Part shown: positions 12,247 to 24,857 of the stretch, in pieces
Layout of the letters: every line of letters starts with the position of its first letter
Position numbering within the stretch: the first letter of the stretch is position 1
Assembly: GCF_007655135.1 (NCBI RefSeq)
Contig: NC_045133.1
Coordinates: 22,045,845 to 22,109,844, forward strand
Length of the DNA: 64,000 nucleotides
Source: Punica granatum
Taxonomy: Eukaryota; Streptophyta; Magnoliopsida; Myrtales; Lythraceae
Direction: 5' to 3'
The notes under the pieces: generated by a model
Seen by the model: the letters and a program-made list of their open reading frames with translations, nothing else
The model's database searches: none
Told to the model about the DNA's origin: nothing
Translations under genes and position numbers: made by a program

Positions 12247-13138
12247 GAAAGTGAAAACAATTATCTTCTCTCAGAACTGTTTCCTTCCTCGTACCTGCAC
12301 ACAAATCATCATTACCTAACACATTACAACAAACAATACCCTTCTGAGGCATAAGCTAGCAACCAACTCAAGTCAGAATTCTCAGCTAAACCGGAGCAAA
12401 ATCGAATCAAATCGGTTCGATAATTCTGATTTTCTCCCTCGTTTTTACTGATTTTGCAAAGAATCAGTGGCAATTCAATGCAGTTTCAGAGTCTTCACAA
12501 AGTCAACAGAAATTAGAATCCCCATTGGAAGAACACAGATAAGGAGAGAGAGAGAGATAGACATCCAATCAGACATGAGACCTGCTAAAATGGAGGAAAA
12601 AGAATAGACCCAGGTCAGGAAAAGATGCAGACTTTCTCCACCTGAGACCCTTTGGGGAGGAGAGGAACAGAGAAGGGGAGGAAGGAACAGGGGAGACTTT
12701 TGAGCTCAGACAGCGTTTACTTTCTCAAGGGACCAACAGCAAGAACATGCTTGTCAGATGGGCAATGACATGAAATTAACCTCAAGAATCTTTCCTTCCT
12801 TGACATGAAATTTTTGGGGAGATGGAGAAAGAGATGATTGAGACACTGAATTTACACGCAAAAAAATAGCCAAAAAAAAAAGTCAACAAATTATGAGAGG
12901 AAGAGCTCGACACTTGGCAATGGCAGGCAGGTTTTCTTGTGTCATGGCCTACATTGCCCGATTGAGTAGTTGGTAGAAGGTGAAAGCTATATCAAACAAC
13001 AAACCAAGTTGATCCATTTTTGAGCATTTAAAAAAAAAAGAAAATTGATGCATTTTTTTTTATCAAAAAGAACCTCGTAGATCTTCTAATGTAATTAAAA
13101 AAATGATAAAAAAAATAGATATGAGAAGTTCCAATTGA
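12247..13138. other. Upstream region of DA1
   Basis: This holds the DA1 leader and promoter. A GA-rich stretch (about 12540-12690) would be CT-rich on the DA1 coding strand, as is common for plant leaders. No other gene is seen. Confidence 0.4.
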
Positions 13139-13516
13139 GGGGGAGTTTGGTTCGATGTAAAATGAGGGCTTTATATTGAAAAGTTCGAATTTTACATAGT
13201 ACTTTACAATGTTTGATTGTAAAACTAACTATTGTATCACTTTCTCGAGTTAAAACTTTATATCGTGATTGGTAAATACTATGCATCTTATCTTTGTAAA
13301 GATGAATTATTATATTACGATTGTGGAATTTGCATATTATCTATATAAAGATAAAATATATATTATATTATTACCAACATTACCAGCAATCTAATATATT
13401 TATGAAACACAACAATTTACATTTTAGCTTACGATTCAGACAAAATAATTTCAAAGTTAAATTTTTTTCCATCTATTTTTTTTTTCATAATCTGACAGTT
13501 CTTGAACCAAACGCCC
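13139..13516. mobile_element. Small MITE with GTTTGGTTC termini
   Basis: The left end reads GGGAGTTTGGTTC (from 13141) and the right end GAACCAAACGCCC (to 13516), forming short terminal inverted repeats around about 350 bp of AT-rich noncoding DNA. This is the usual build of a plant miniature inverted-repeat transposon. The target duplication is not clear, so the superfamily (PIF/Harbinger- or hAT-like) is undecided. Confidence 0.5.
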
Positions 13517-14765
13517 TTGGAAAAAGAAAAAAAAAAGAGACAGAACATTCTGATTCCAGGCGAAGCATACCGCAATCTTTTCTTGATATTATACTAAAGT
13601 TTGTCTGGTCTTTCTTTATTCTTTTTCATGTCTTTCATGATTTCTTTTTCCTTTTTCAGCCAAAAGGAAAATCAAGAAAGACCTTCCGCAATACATTTCT
13701 TGTGCAATACATACGTTTGCTTGCAGAGAGAGAACTGAAACAGAGCATCTGATGCATCGATGGCAAAATCATGAAACATGAATTAGTGCCATACCGAGAA
13801 TATCATTTTGACCCCTTTTCTTTTCCTAAATTGGTCATATCATGGTGGAGATGCACTCTTGCTGTCGTCTCGTGTAAAATTAGATTCGTAAAAATGGTGA
13901 AACCGGGATGAAAATTATTCAATATCTAGATGGGTTCCCCGCCGAACCAATGGTTAGAATAAATCGGCCATTATACATAAAGTCATCATGATACTATTTA
14001 GATCGTCATATATTCTCAAAACTAATCTTATTTATATTAGACTTCTGTGCCGCAATGTGTACTCCAGACTAACCCAATTCGAGTAGAGTCAACCCACTAA
14101 GGATAAATGTATATGACATTGCACAGAAAATCTACAAAAACATTTCAAGACAGACCCAGAACTTGAAATTGATGAAAGGAAACAAAATAAACTCATGAAA
14201 TATCAACAAATATCAATCCGTAGATCTACCAAAAAAAAAGTATCAATTTATTGTATTAACCTCATAAACCCCCTATGTAATCGGGAAAAAAATGTAGTTC
14301 CTCAAATTTTAACATCATATGTCTTAAAAATTTTTGTATATGAAATTAATCATCGGGCCGAAAGATTACGAGGTTGTCCAAATTAACTATTACCGATGAT
14401 GATTTAGAAGGAAAGATCATGCCTTTTCTATCCAAAATGGCTTTCTTTTATCTCATTTCACATGACTTCAATCCAAAGTCTCCATCAAAGAATCGTGGCC
14501 GAAAGATGAAAAGGCACAAAAAGTTTGATGCCCAAAAACCAAAAAGTGGCAAAAAAAGAAGGAAAAATAGTGACAAAAATAATAGTCCTTTTATTTTGTT
14601 ATCATGACTATGGCATAAAAATTCTTTTTAGAAATTCGAAGCAACTTCTATTATAATAAATCATACCCATAATAATATCTCTACCAATCATCAATCAATT
14701 TATTTGAATTATAATCCACATTCTCTTACATATTAGTCATGATGATTCTACTAACTGGAAAATTA
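13517..14765. other. AT-rich intergenic DNA
   Basis: No protein-like reading frame or RNA gene is recognised. Short open frames here are lysine- and asparagine-rich, as expected from AT-rich noncoding DNA. Confidence 0.5.
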
Positions 14766-15788
14766 GAGTTTTTGCCCAAACTAGATCTATTTTTGAAACT
14801 ATTTCTCATTGTAGACTCCCTCATAAATTATTTATGACAATAGACTTATACTATCTTTCATTTATTCTTAGAGACGCTAAAACTTTTTCATTGTTTAATT
14901 TTAAGCCCCTTTCTAAAAGTTGAAGCATGGAAAGTTAAAAAAGAAAGGAAAGATCAATCCATTCGTGATGGTAGTGATCGATGTTCGGATGGGATCCCTA
15001 GATGTGTAAAAAGACCAAAAACTCAAACTATACCGCCGAACCGAGTCGAATAAAAAAGAATCAAAATATTCAAATTGGTTAACAAGTTTAATTCAAAACG
15101 ACATTTTAGCAAAAAAAAAAGGTTCAATTAATGACTTATTATATTCACTTCGCTGAGATGCGATTCATTGAACCAAAAGGCTTTGGTCAAGATTATTATT
15201 ATTTTTAAATAGAAATACTAAAATAATTAAAATAAAGCCTGACTTTCATTTTAAATAAATTTTTTAAAAATTAAAAAATAAATCAATAAAACACTATTAT
15301 CCTCTAAAAATGACTTTAATTTAAAATTTGACCCGTAAAAATTGCATCTTATCAAGTGAAACCTGTTTATTTTTATCCAGTTTTTAATATTCTTTTAAAA
15401 ATCTAAAAAATCGATTAACCGAATGGAAGAATCGGTTATGTTTTGCTTGGTTTTCCTCATAAGCTTATTATAGTTTGGGCTTATACCCCGAAACTAATTG
15501 AATTATATTTTCGTTTCGGCACGATTCTTCAAAATAAATCGAACTATGCCCACTTCTAGGTGCCTCCACCACCCCTCTCTCCGTTTGTTCTATCATGTCT
15601 CCTTTTAGTTTATTGTAACTTTTCATTCTCTTACATTTAGGAAAGGGACGTAAAATGAAATGATGAAAAAAATTCGGGGACTCTAGAAGTAAATGAAATG
15701 TAGTATAAGTCTATTATGTGAAATAGTTTGTAAAGAAATCTATTGTAGGAAATAGTTTCAAAAGTGGATCTAATTTGGGCCAAAACTA
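14766..15788. mobile_element. Non-autonomous Mutator-like element with long inverted repeats
   Basis: The first ~190 bp (14766-14950) reappears as a degenerate inverted copy at 15600-15788. For example, TTTTGAAACTATTTC and AATAGACTTATACTA on the left match their reverse complements on the right. The element is flanked by GGAAAATTA (14757-14765) and GGATAATTA (15789-15797), a 9-bp target duplication with one mismatch. Long inverted ends plus a 9-bp duplication are hallmarks of Mutator-like transposons. The 1,023 bp contain no transposase, so movement would need a partner in trans. Sequence decay between the ends indicates an old copy. Confidence 0.65.
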
Positions 15789-15797
15789 GGATAATTA

Positions 15798-18700
15798 TTT
15801 CATTTATTCTCAATATCTATATTTATCAGTTACCGTTGCTTTATGTGTTATGTAAGACAAAATTTTAGATAATCCTACATTAAATGACATGGTGAGAAAG
15901 AATCAATCAGAATTCTTTAATGAAGAATAATTATGATAATTATCCAAATGATTAACACCAAATCCCTATCCTCATGCAATTTGATTAGTGATTTCTCGTA
16001 CCATGTGGCAAGGTAAGCTCACCAAATAACTTGTCAATTTCTAATACCACAGCTTATTCATTTGTTTACACGATTTGACTGATATTGATCCATCGATGTG
16101 ACTAAACATTAGAAAACTAAGTACACTATCTGATTAAAAATATTCTATGAGTTAATTTGACATATATAATTAGGATCGACAATCAACGGGTGTCATCGAT
16201 GCGCGAATCTATTACATGTCATGAAGTTCTAATATATAAAAAGGGTGAATGGTACATAAAGAAACTAAGGCGGCCCCTCTCTTATATAGAACCATCGGCA
16301 GTGGGCACAGATGAAATGTGTGACTGCAAAGTAAGTCCTAAATTAAACGTCCCGTGCGCACGAAGATACTGCATATTAATTCGAGTGGAAGAATAGTATC
16401 AAGTAATCTTGTGGCAATGGAAGATGATACGCATGCATCATCTCTCATGAAGTAATATTATTTTGTCTGTCATTATTGATATCATTGTATATGCCTCTTC
16501 TAGTGAACGACTAGCTGGCAACTGAGATTTCTTGTGGGTTTCTGTTCAGGTTATTAGTAATCTTGATTGAGTTTGTCTTTGTCATGTCTCAAGGCATTGC
16601 CTGTCTCGAGGGAAGTCATTTTCGAAGTTTTCTATATTTGGTCACGGTAAAGCTACCAATTCGGCGCAAATGATTTTGGGTTGACAACGATCGCGTATCC
16701 AATGTTTAGATGATTACCTACCCTCTGAATTGGCTTTTACCTTTTTTCATAAAGAAACATAATTTCTTACTGGAACAACCTGTTTAATAAAATTGCCACC
16801 GCCTAAAATGGTGAGGCAGCAACCGTCGCCACCGTTGGCCGCCTAGCTATCTTCTGGTTCCAATGGGCGTCGATCGGACGGCCTGTATCGGCTTTCCGGG
16901 CCGAAGACTTCCTAGTTTCGGCCAGCTGAGGTTGTTTGGGGCCTGCATATACATGTTTGGAAAAAGAAGCCCATGCTGTCCTTAACGTTAACCCGGCCCA
17001 TGATGTCCTTAACGGCAGGTTAATGTTAACGTAAGGCTTCAATGTTTCTTTTTTTTTTTTTTTTTTTTTAAATTCTGTTTTTGTCTTTATTTTGTTATGA
17101 ACCATTTTTCCCACTACGAGAGAGGTGTAAAGCCATAGATGGAGAAATAAATAGGCATGAAATCGAACCCAGTTCCAGAGCAAAACATGTGCCGTTGTAT
17201 TCTTCCCATTTTTGCATCTTCCAATTAACTTTAAATTTTTATATACAATATCACATACGGATCCAGAGTTTCAACTTAGGAGAGACGAAATTCTCAAAAA
17301 AATGAATATAAAAGTACTTTTTATTAGTTAGGATGGACGAATGCAATAAATTTTATCATAATTTTAAAAATAATATATAAATTTTCTTAAAACGTCACAA
17401 TTTTAAGAGGGACAATTGCTCCTCGGCCTTTTGGTCCATTTCAATATTGGATAAACTATATATAAGTTGTACAAAGTCAAGAAAATAGCCTCTTCTAAGG
17501 AGGAGTATATTCCTTTTTGTTTTCACGCACATCATTTTGTTAATTGGAACGCGCACGAACCACACACGTAGTAAGAGCTTAACACGCACATATCACCACA
17601 ATTATGCATCCCGATCGATTAATAAACCTAATTCTCGTGATGACGGGAGAGGAAATACAAAACAATTTGGGGCGCGACTAGTTTGGTAAAGAAAGCGGCA
17701 TGATCGGGGACATAGAATAATAAAATGAACTTTTAGTTTGAGTCATAGACCCCGACACTCCATCCATTTGTTAAGACTTCTAACCGAAATGGGAAATGGC
17801 CATTGGTCGTCCCATATGTGTACTTATCTACCGTTCCTCTCCTTCCCCCACCGAAAATTTTAGCTCGCCTCCCCAGCAAACATTATTTTAGAGAAAAACA
17901 ATTAAACGAATTTATTTAATACATGTTCCCTAAATTTCTGGTACCCTTTTTTTTTTTCGGGTTGAAAATTTCTGGTACATGGGAAAAGAATATCTCAAGC
18001 AGTTTCCACAATAAATAAATAAATAAATAAATAAACGACAGAAAATATCCATTCGCTATTGACTAAGGATTGCGACATCGACAAAGTTCGACACACACGT
18101 TGGGAGGAAAACACTCGCGCGGATTGAATAGCGAAGTGATCATTGCTCATATATCACTAGGATTAACTCTATGATTTCTATCGTCACGGTTTCGAATTCG
18201 GGAAATTACTCTTCATGGACATCTTTAGGATCCTCTAGTACCCCGCCTCTATTTTCATGATGGTTAGTCTTTACATAAGCTTCGGCCTCCTTTTTTTCCT
18301 TAGCTATATATGATGATGCTTCCCGGTTCATATCTCTATTATCCACACGAACAGATATGGGGCAACCTATTAAATAGGTTCCGCAAGTAGCCCAATAAAA
18401 GTTTTCTTTACCAAAATATAAGGATAATTCGAACTTTAGTTTCACCAAGGAAATGATGCCATTTATATGGGACTAATCCTATAGGGTTGATTTTCTTTTT
18501 TTAATAGTTTTAAGCCTCGGCCTCCTCATCTACCGAAAAAGAAAGAAAAAAGGGGAATGGATGGTTCATTGGAGATTGCTGTACTAACTGATCAGCTCAC
18601 TTCCTTTTGGTAAGTTTGGTGTGCGGCCACCACACCAATAGAATCTGTAGTGTTGAATTTAATGCACGTAGATATTTCCTAACAATTCTAACAACGTGCA

Positions 18701-20214
18701 GTAATACGACCTTTGATTAATTATTATGTGTTCTTTTTGTTTTTTTTTTCTTTGTCCCAGCGATGATTTCCTATTTATTATAATCATCTTTAAACCACTC
18801 GATGGTCGGAACTAACATCAATCGATTCTGAGAGCAACCCCTTAATCGTGATGACAATATCGAACGGTACCTAGCTATTGACGAGCAAATCTTGGATTAT
18901 GCATGTCTACATAATTTGAGTTAAGTTTCCAGAGGTCGACACATTCCTAATCGTTTTAGAATCAATCAATTCATCAGTGGGTATCATCGAGACCCTGGGA
19001 AATCAGAAACGTCATTGTATATGCACCTAAAAGATTATTGCTCTTGTTAGGGATGATTACGTATGTACTATTGTAATATATTTTCATTTTTAGGCCACAG
19101 TTTCTTTGCACGACTAGGGTTTTTTTTTTCGACATTGGATTAGTATGAAGTTCATCAGAAGTAATGATCTGACGATTAAGAAGGACCGCGCGAACCATCT
19201 AGCGGGGCCGTATCCTCGTACGGCATGAGACGAAGTCAAAGAGGTCAAAGGAAATCATGTTTTGTTTCTAATAATTAAATTGTGGACTATAATAAGAGGC
19301 TTGGATTTATTGGACTTACCGGTGTAATTAATCTTGGCAACTAACTTCATTGACGTGACCGCGAGGGCTCGGTTGGACTTTCGGCCTTCAACGGCAAAAC
19401 TGCGACGTGGGAAAGTAGGAACCGCCAGAAGCTCGACTCCATCGAATAAACATTCTATCATTGTCGGTCTTCGTTTTGTTTCAATCGTACTCTGGCTTCT
19501 AGCTTCGGCCCCGTTTATTTATCGAAAAAAAATATAAAAATTAGCATATAGTATTGCACATGAAAATCATGTTCATTCGAACCGATAAATCAAGCATCGG
19601 GTATGGGACGAGAATGCGGCGGAGAAATATTGTTGCTCGTACTTGGGACTAGCTAGTAGAGATGTCCGTTTGATTTTATTTTTAAGGGCACCAATTTTGA
19701 TTGCACACAACATTTGACTCGTGCTATACACTCCAGAGTAGATTTTGAGGGAACATCATTTGAGAAAAAAGAAGATACGTACATCAATTTTGATATTCAA
19801 GATGAAATACGATTCATAAGTCACTTTTTTTTTTTCCTGAAAGCAGAAGACAGGTCCAGTTATAGTGATCGTCAAGAACTAACCTGAATGCACCAAAGAC
19901 TTTAATCGTAAACCGCGACGAACACAATAATTCAATCAATTTTTCTAAAGTTCTATGTCTACTTTGTTTTTACATTATGTTCTCGACGCGATATATTTTC
20001 CGACCTATATCATATCTCACCGAATAGGTATCAAACTACGCAAAGAATTTCATGGGGTCCTACATGAATTGCGAATGACAGCTGACCAGGCGCATCGCAT
20101 GGTGCTGAAATATGGGGGCAGATCAATTTGGTGAACATTTTGTCCTTGAACTGGTAACTGGATGATGTTTGTTTTCTCTTTTCTGTTAAAGATTCGGCCA
20201 CTATTTTATTTTAT
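15798..20214. other. Long intergenic stretch, no gene recognised
   Basis: About 4.4 kb between the Mutator-like element and a SINE. It contains a poly-T run near 17050, an (AAAT)n microsatellite and several short open frames without family resemblance. A GC-richer patch at 16800-17040 has an open minus-strand frame, but its codon content is not protein-like. A SINE-like head may lie at 18128-18240 (GGTTTCGAATTCGGG resembles a tRNA B box). Confidence 0.45.
18011..18034. repeat. (AAAT)n microsatellite
   Basis: About six uninterrupted copies of a four-base AT unit, in intergenic DNA. Confidence 0.9.
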
Positions 20215-20355
20215 ATGCACTTTAATATCCGAAAATTTAAATCAGTCCTTAAAAAGTTAAGCTCTACGAGCATGAATTTTTCTCAGACTCAAACTCGAGA
20301 CCTTAGAAAAAATAGTATCGAATTGCATGAACTAATCGAGCTGATGATTCGGACA
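20215..20355 (-). mobile_element. SINE-like tRNA-derived head
   Basis: Read on the minus strand, an A-box-like TCAGCTCGATTAGTTCATGC (20343-20324) is followed by a B-box-like GGTCTCGAGTTTGAGTC (about 20302-20286). The spacing is that of a polymerase III tRNA promoter. The rest does not form a proper tRNA cloverleaf, which fits a plant SINE head. It lies about 370 bp upstream of the MATE start codon. Confidence 0.45.
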
Positions 20356-20727
20356 ATAAATTAAGGGTACAAAATAGTGCATCTGTCAATCTAAGCAAAA
20401 TTCAGCCATCTCAGAGTCTTCTTCTTCCCATGTCCCCAACTGCAACGAACCTTCAACCAGCCCAATACATTGGCCATCAATTCACCTACCCGGTCGGGCC
20501 GTCGGACAAAGAACCACAGCTCCCTCCTAATTAAAAAGCAAAGCAACATTTTCAATTTCAACCCCAAAAAAACAACGACAAAACCCCTCCTTAAATCCCA
20601 ACACCTCCCCTTCATAAATACATACATACAAACCTCCTCGTACACCTTAGACCTCCATTGCTATCCTCCACATAAGAGAAGGCCCGAAGGAGGAGAAGCC
20701 AGTTTTCGTGGTGGTGGTTCGGGTGCG

Positions 20728-23726
20728 ATGGGGATTGAGACGCCACTTCTGAACAATAGCAACAACCACAGCAATGGGGACCTCCACGATGTCGGGGAGT
20801 CGAAGAAGTTGGGGAGCGTAGTCAGGGAGTTCGGGATCGAGTCCAAGAGGCTCTGGAAGCTCGCCGGCCCCGCCATCTTCACCTCCATCTGCCAGTACTC
20901 CCTCGGCGCCCTAACCCAGACCTATGCCGGGCTTGTCGGAGAGATTGAGCTCGCTGCTGTGTCTGTCGAGAACTCTGTCATTGCCGGTCTCGCCTTTGGT
21001 GTCATGGTAAGCTGTTTACTAAAAGCTTTCTTATGTAACTAGTTAGAAATGCCAGAATATAGTTTTGCATAGTTAGAACAATGTAGGGCAGGGACCTACC
21101 TGCTTTGTTCTGCCCAATTCACTGACAAACCCAGATAGGAGGAATATGAATCCATAACCAAGGAAACTGAATCCCTTCAAATAGGCCCATAGAGTAAGAC
21201 TTCTTGTGTCATAGTATACTGACGGACCATTGATTTGGTTTCGATAAACCGGGCTGATCGCGCTATCATCTAGTTGCACGGGGAGAAGGAGGGTACTTAT
21301 ATTGCTCGAGTTTTAGCACCATTCATGAATGACTAATAGTGATGGTTCTGTCTGTGCAGTTGGGAATGGGAAGTGCACTGGAGACGTTATGTGGGCAGGC
21401 GTACGGTGCCGGAAGGCTCAGGATGCTCGGTATCTACATGCAGAGATCGTGGGTCATTCTGTTGACCACCGCCTGCCTCCTGGTCCCTATCTACGTCTTC
21501 GCTCCTCCTATCCTGGAGCTCATCGGGGAGACCACCGAAATTTCCGAAGCTGCTGGTCAGTACATGTTTCAATATGCTTGGCACATATAAATCCTAAAAT
21601 CTATGGTCTATATGATACATGGCGTGGCCGAAAAATCCATTAAACCGTTTTTACATCATCTCAAGCACCGGGTTGACAATCATTAATGGGCCTTAAGGCC
21701 CGTAGAAGGCCTTCAATTATGGGCCGTTAGGCCCAATTTAAAAGGCCCTTTGAATGTTTTGACTACTCATATTACCAGGACAAGGCTAATTTCGTTTCAG
21801 CCCTTGTAGTTTACCGACTGTCTCAAATTGACCCCTGTATTTTGGTCTGCTCTAACTGGACATTCACGTGTCAATTACAACTGCAGATTTCTCAGCCCAT
21901 CTTGCTAGTTACATTACTCCTCCTATGTATTGTTACCAGTGACTCGGCTTTTCACTGTGCAGGAAGATTCGCATTATGGATGCTTCCGCAGCTATTCGCG
22001 TACGCCCTCAACTTCCCCATACAGAAGTTCTTGCAGTCGCAGAGGAAGGTCATGGTGATGGCGTGGATCTCGGCGATCGTGCTGGTGTTCCATGCCGTCT
22101 TCAGCTGGCTGTTCATACTGAAGCTCGGGTATGGACTGGTGGGAGCGGCCGTCATGCTCAACACCTCATGGTGGCTCATCATCATTGGCCAGCTCCTCTA
22201 CATCTTCATCACCAAATCGGATGGCGCCTGGAGCGGCTTCTCTTGGCTGGCCTTTGCTGACTTGTGGGGCTTCGTCAAGCTCTCCCTGGCCTCTGCAGTC
22301 ATGTTATGGTAAGATATGATTACCCAATCAGTACTGCAAAAATTAAGAACTGATTCTTTTTCGGTTATGTCAGAAGGGAATGCAATTCCATCGCTACATA
22401 ATTTTCGTGTTAACTGTTTTGTCAGCTTTGATATTGATGATATTTTTCGGTTTTTCGTTTAATCTATTTTCTGTGGTTTATTACAGCTTGGAATTCTGGT
22501 ACTTGATGATATTGGTGGTGATCACGGGACGCCTCCCAAACCCTCTGATACCGGTTGATGCCATCTCTATTTGGTAAGATGCTCCCTCATGTTTGGTCTA
22601 TTTGGAGATGTTTTCTAACACTTTGGACTCAGCCGGACGAGACATTTCGGTTTTCTTCTTTTTTTATCAACTATGGAGCTGCCCAATTTTCGAAGGCTAA
22701 TGACTTAATCTTTCCTGTTATGCAGCATGAACATACAAGGATGGGATGCGATGATTGCACTCGGATTCAATGCTGCAATCAGGTGAGACTCTTCTCGTCC
22801 TGCGCAATTCTCCAAAAGTTAAAGCATTCGTGAATTCTCTTGTCCAATCGAGGAACAGATAATTTATACGCCAAAACTGACCTTGTACATCTTAACAGTG
22901 TGAGGGTGTCAAATGAGCTTGGAGCCGGCAATGCCCGACTGGCTAAGTTCGCAGTGGCAGTCGTCTCGGTGACCTCTGTAACCATCGGAGTTATCTGCAT
23001 GTGTGTCGTCTTCGGCACAAGAGACATCTTCCCGTACCTCTTCACGAGCAGCGATGCCGTTGCCGCAGAAACAACTAAACTTGCCATCTTGCTAGGGGTC
23101 ACTGTGCTCCTGAACAGTCTCCAGCCCGTCCTATCTGGTAAGTATCCCAAACAATGCATTACATTTCAGTCACAAGCGGTTCTATCGCAAAACTCAGGAC
23201 CGTGTCAGTTTCTTTCATTGTAAAAGCTCCTCTGGGTTTTGATTCGTGAAGGTGTCGCTGTTGGAGCTGGGTGGCAATGGCTTGTTGCATACATCAACAT
23301 CGGGTGCTACTACATCGTGGGGTTGCCTGCTGGTATCCTCCTTGGTTTCACATTCGGTTTTGGGGTCATGGTTAGTAACTTACACATGTTTCATTCGCTT
23401 GATAGGATAAATCGTTACCTTATTGAGCTCATTCGATCTTTTTCATCCTTAAATCTGAATTTCCAAACGTGTGGGATTGCAGGGTATTTGGTCGGGCATG
23501 ATTGGAGGCATCTGTCTGCAGACATTGATCTTGATCGTCGTCACCTCGATAACCAACTGGAGGAGAGAAGTAAGTAGCTCTCTTACTCTTTTCTATTTGT
23601 TGTCGGGATTTTCGGCCTAAACGTATTCTAAGCAAGTTTAATTTACCATTTCCTTCATGGCTGAATTTCCAGGCCGAGGAAGCAGGAGACAGAGTGAAGA
23701 GATGGGGAGGATCGTTAGACCAGTGA
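20728..23726 (+). CDS. MATE efflux transporter, DETOXIFICATION (DTX) family
   Basis: Complete 487-aa MATE transporter with nine coding exons: 20728-21006, 21360-21555, 21963-22308, 22487-22573, 22726-22782, 22899-23137, 23252-23370, 23483-23569 and 23673-23726. Family members are proton- or ion-driven antiporters in plant vacuolar or plasma membranes that export secondary metabolites, organic acids, hormones or xenobiotics. Diagnostic motifs are [18 protein letters not shown] (exon 2), [19 protein letters not shown] (exon 3), the block around [20 protein letters not shown] (exons 5-6) and [21 protein letters not shown] (exon 7). The protein is almost entirely hydrophobic, consistent with twelve membrane helices, and ends in a short charged tail. 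It resembles the Arabidopsis DTX27-DTX35 group; the substrate cannot be inferred. The frame stays open upstream to 20470, but ATG 20728 (MGIETPLL) is the start expected from the family. It lies head-to-tail with the DUF616 gene. Confidence 0.92.
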
Positions 23727-24857
23727 TCACCCGAAGGCCAGCGGTGCAAAGATTACTTAGTTAGAGATAGCAGTGAAGCGCCATTTCATTTCCCGGATCA
23801 TGTCGACAACGCCAAGAGCAAGACGTTTCATAAAGTATCTCGATTTTTGATGGCCTGCTGGGTGACTTTTCGAAATGTAGAAGGTTGAGCCGATAGTGAC
23901 ATTATTTCGAGTCGTAACGGGGGTGGGAATAACTGCTCTGTTGTATCTAGCCAGCACCTAGCAGCAGTGCTTTCTGCAATTTGATTTTGTTTTCCTTTCT
24001 TTGGAACTTCTATTGGATTAATGGCATTTGGAGTCTCGACTAATGTTACGGCCGGAGCAAGTTTCAAACATTCGACAGATCAACTGCAATCTTGACATCC
24101 TTGGCTCTTCTTTGCTCTCTTTCATCGCTGATAATTACTACGACCGTTGATCCATTGTCTCAGTAACCGCGTGCTGAGCGGAATGAACCATCTCTTTAGT
24201 TTCTGCCATCGGGGGAGTACGGCACGGACCACACAGACCCTTTTCTCCCATAATGTTCGAGATAGTGTTACAAGTTACCCGACTTATCAGATCAGATGGT
24301 TATTTCCCCGACTGCAAGTCCGACACCGTGCTGGCATCATGCATCACTGGTGCTCGTGAACTTGCTTACAGCCACGATCGATATGTTAACCCTGCAATAT
24401 CTATAACTGAGTCGGGATTTCACCTAATGTAACAACTTTTCATTCTATCGAGACCTCGCGATAACTTTTTTGGATAGATTACACAAAAAAATAAAAAAAA
24501 AAACACACCATTCTTATGAATTTTCAGATCTAGCACAAACTTCAAATCCACCTTTTCCATTTTTTAAGACTATGGAAATCCGCCATAATCACTTTTTGAG
24601 AAGTTAATTTTAGGCATAATTTGCACTAATTTTAATAATTTGATTTGATGATGTTCGGTATCAGTAATCAGTGAACAATAATTACGGTTGAGCAATCGAC
24701 CGTGAAGAAGTGGAAAAGGGAAGGAGCTCGTGCGCCATTACCGAACCCAACTGTATGCGTTAGAGTCGGAGCGATCGAGGTTTCGAATCCCTCCCAAGAT
24801 CCTCAGCTCTCACTCTGCGGGCCCTTCCGACCGTTCAATTCAAGCGCTCAGCTCGCA
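23727..24857. other. MATE 3' region and DUF616 gene upstream region
   Basis: This 1.1-kb spacer should contain the MATE 3'UTR (roughly to 24070), an AT-rich stretch, and the leader of the next gene. GAGGTTTCGAATCCCTCC at about 24777-24794 resembles a tRNA/SINE B box sitting in the probable 5' leader. No complete tRNA can be drawn around it. Confidence 0.4.

Noticed and set aside
16803..17183. 126-codon minus-strand frame in a GC-richer patch
   Set aside because: It runs through a poly-T/poly-K tract, has no splice context and resembles no protein family.
20470..20727. Upstream in-frame extension of the MATE gene
   Set aside because: The extra 86 residues are Asn/Lys/Ser-rich and not hydrophobic, and MATE proteins start close to MGIETPLL.
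24702..24857. Upstream extension of the DUF616 reading frame
   Set aside because: The extension starts without ATG and adds low-complexity residues. The family N-terminus fits ATG 24858.
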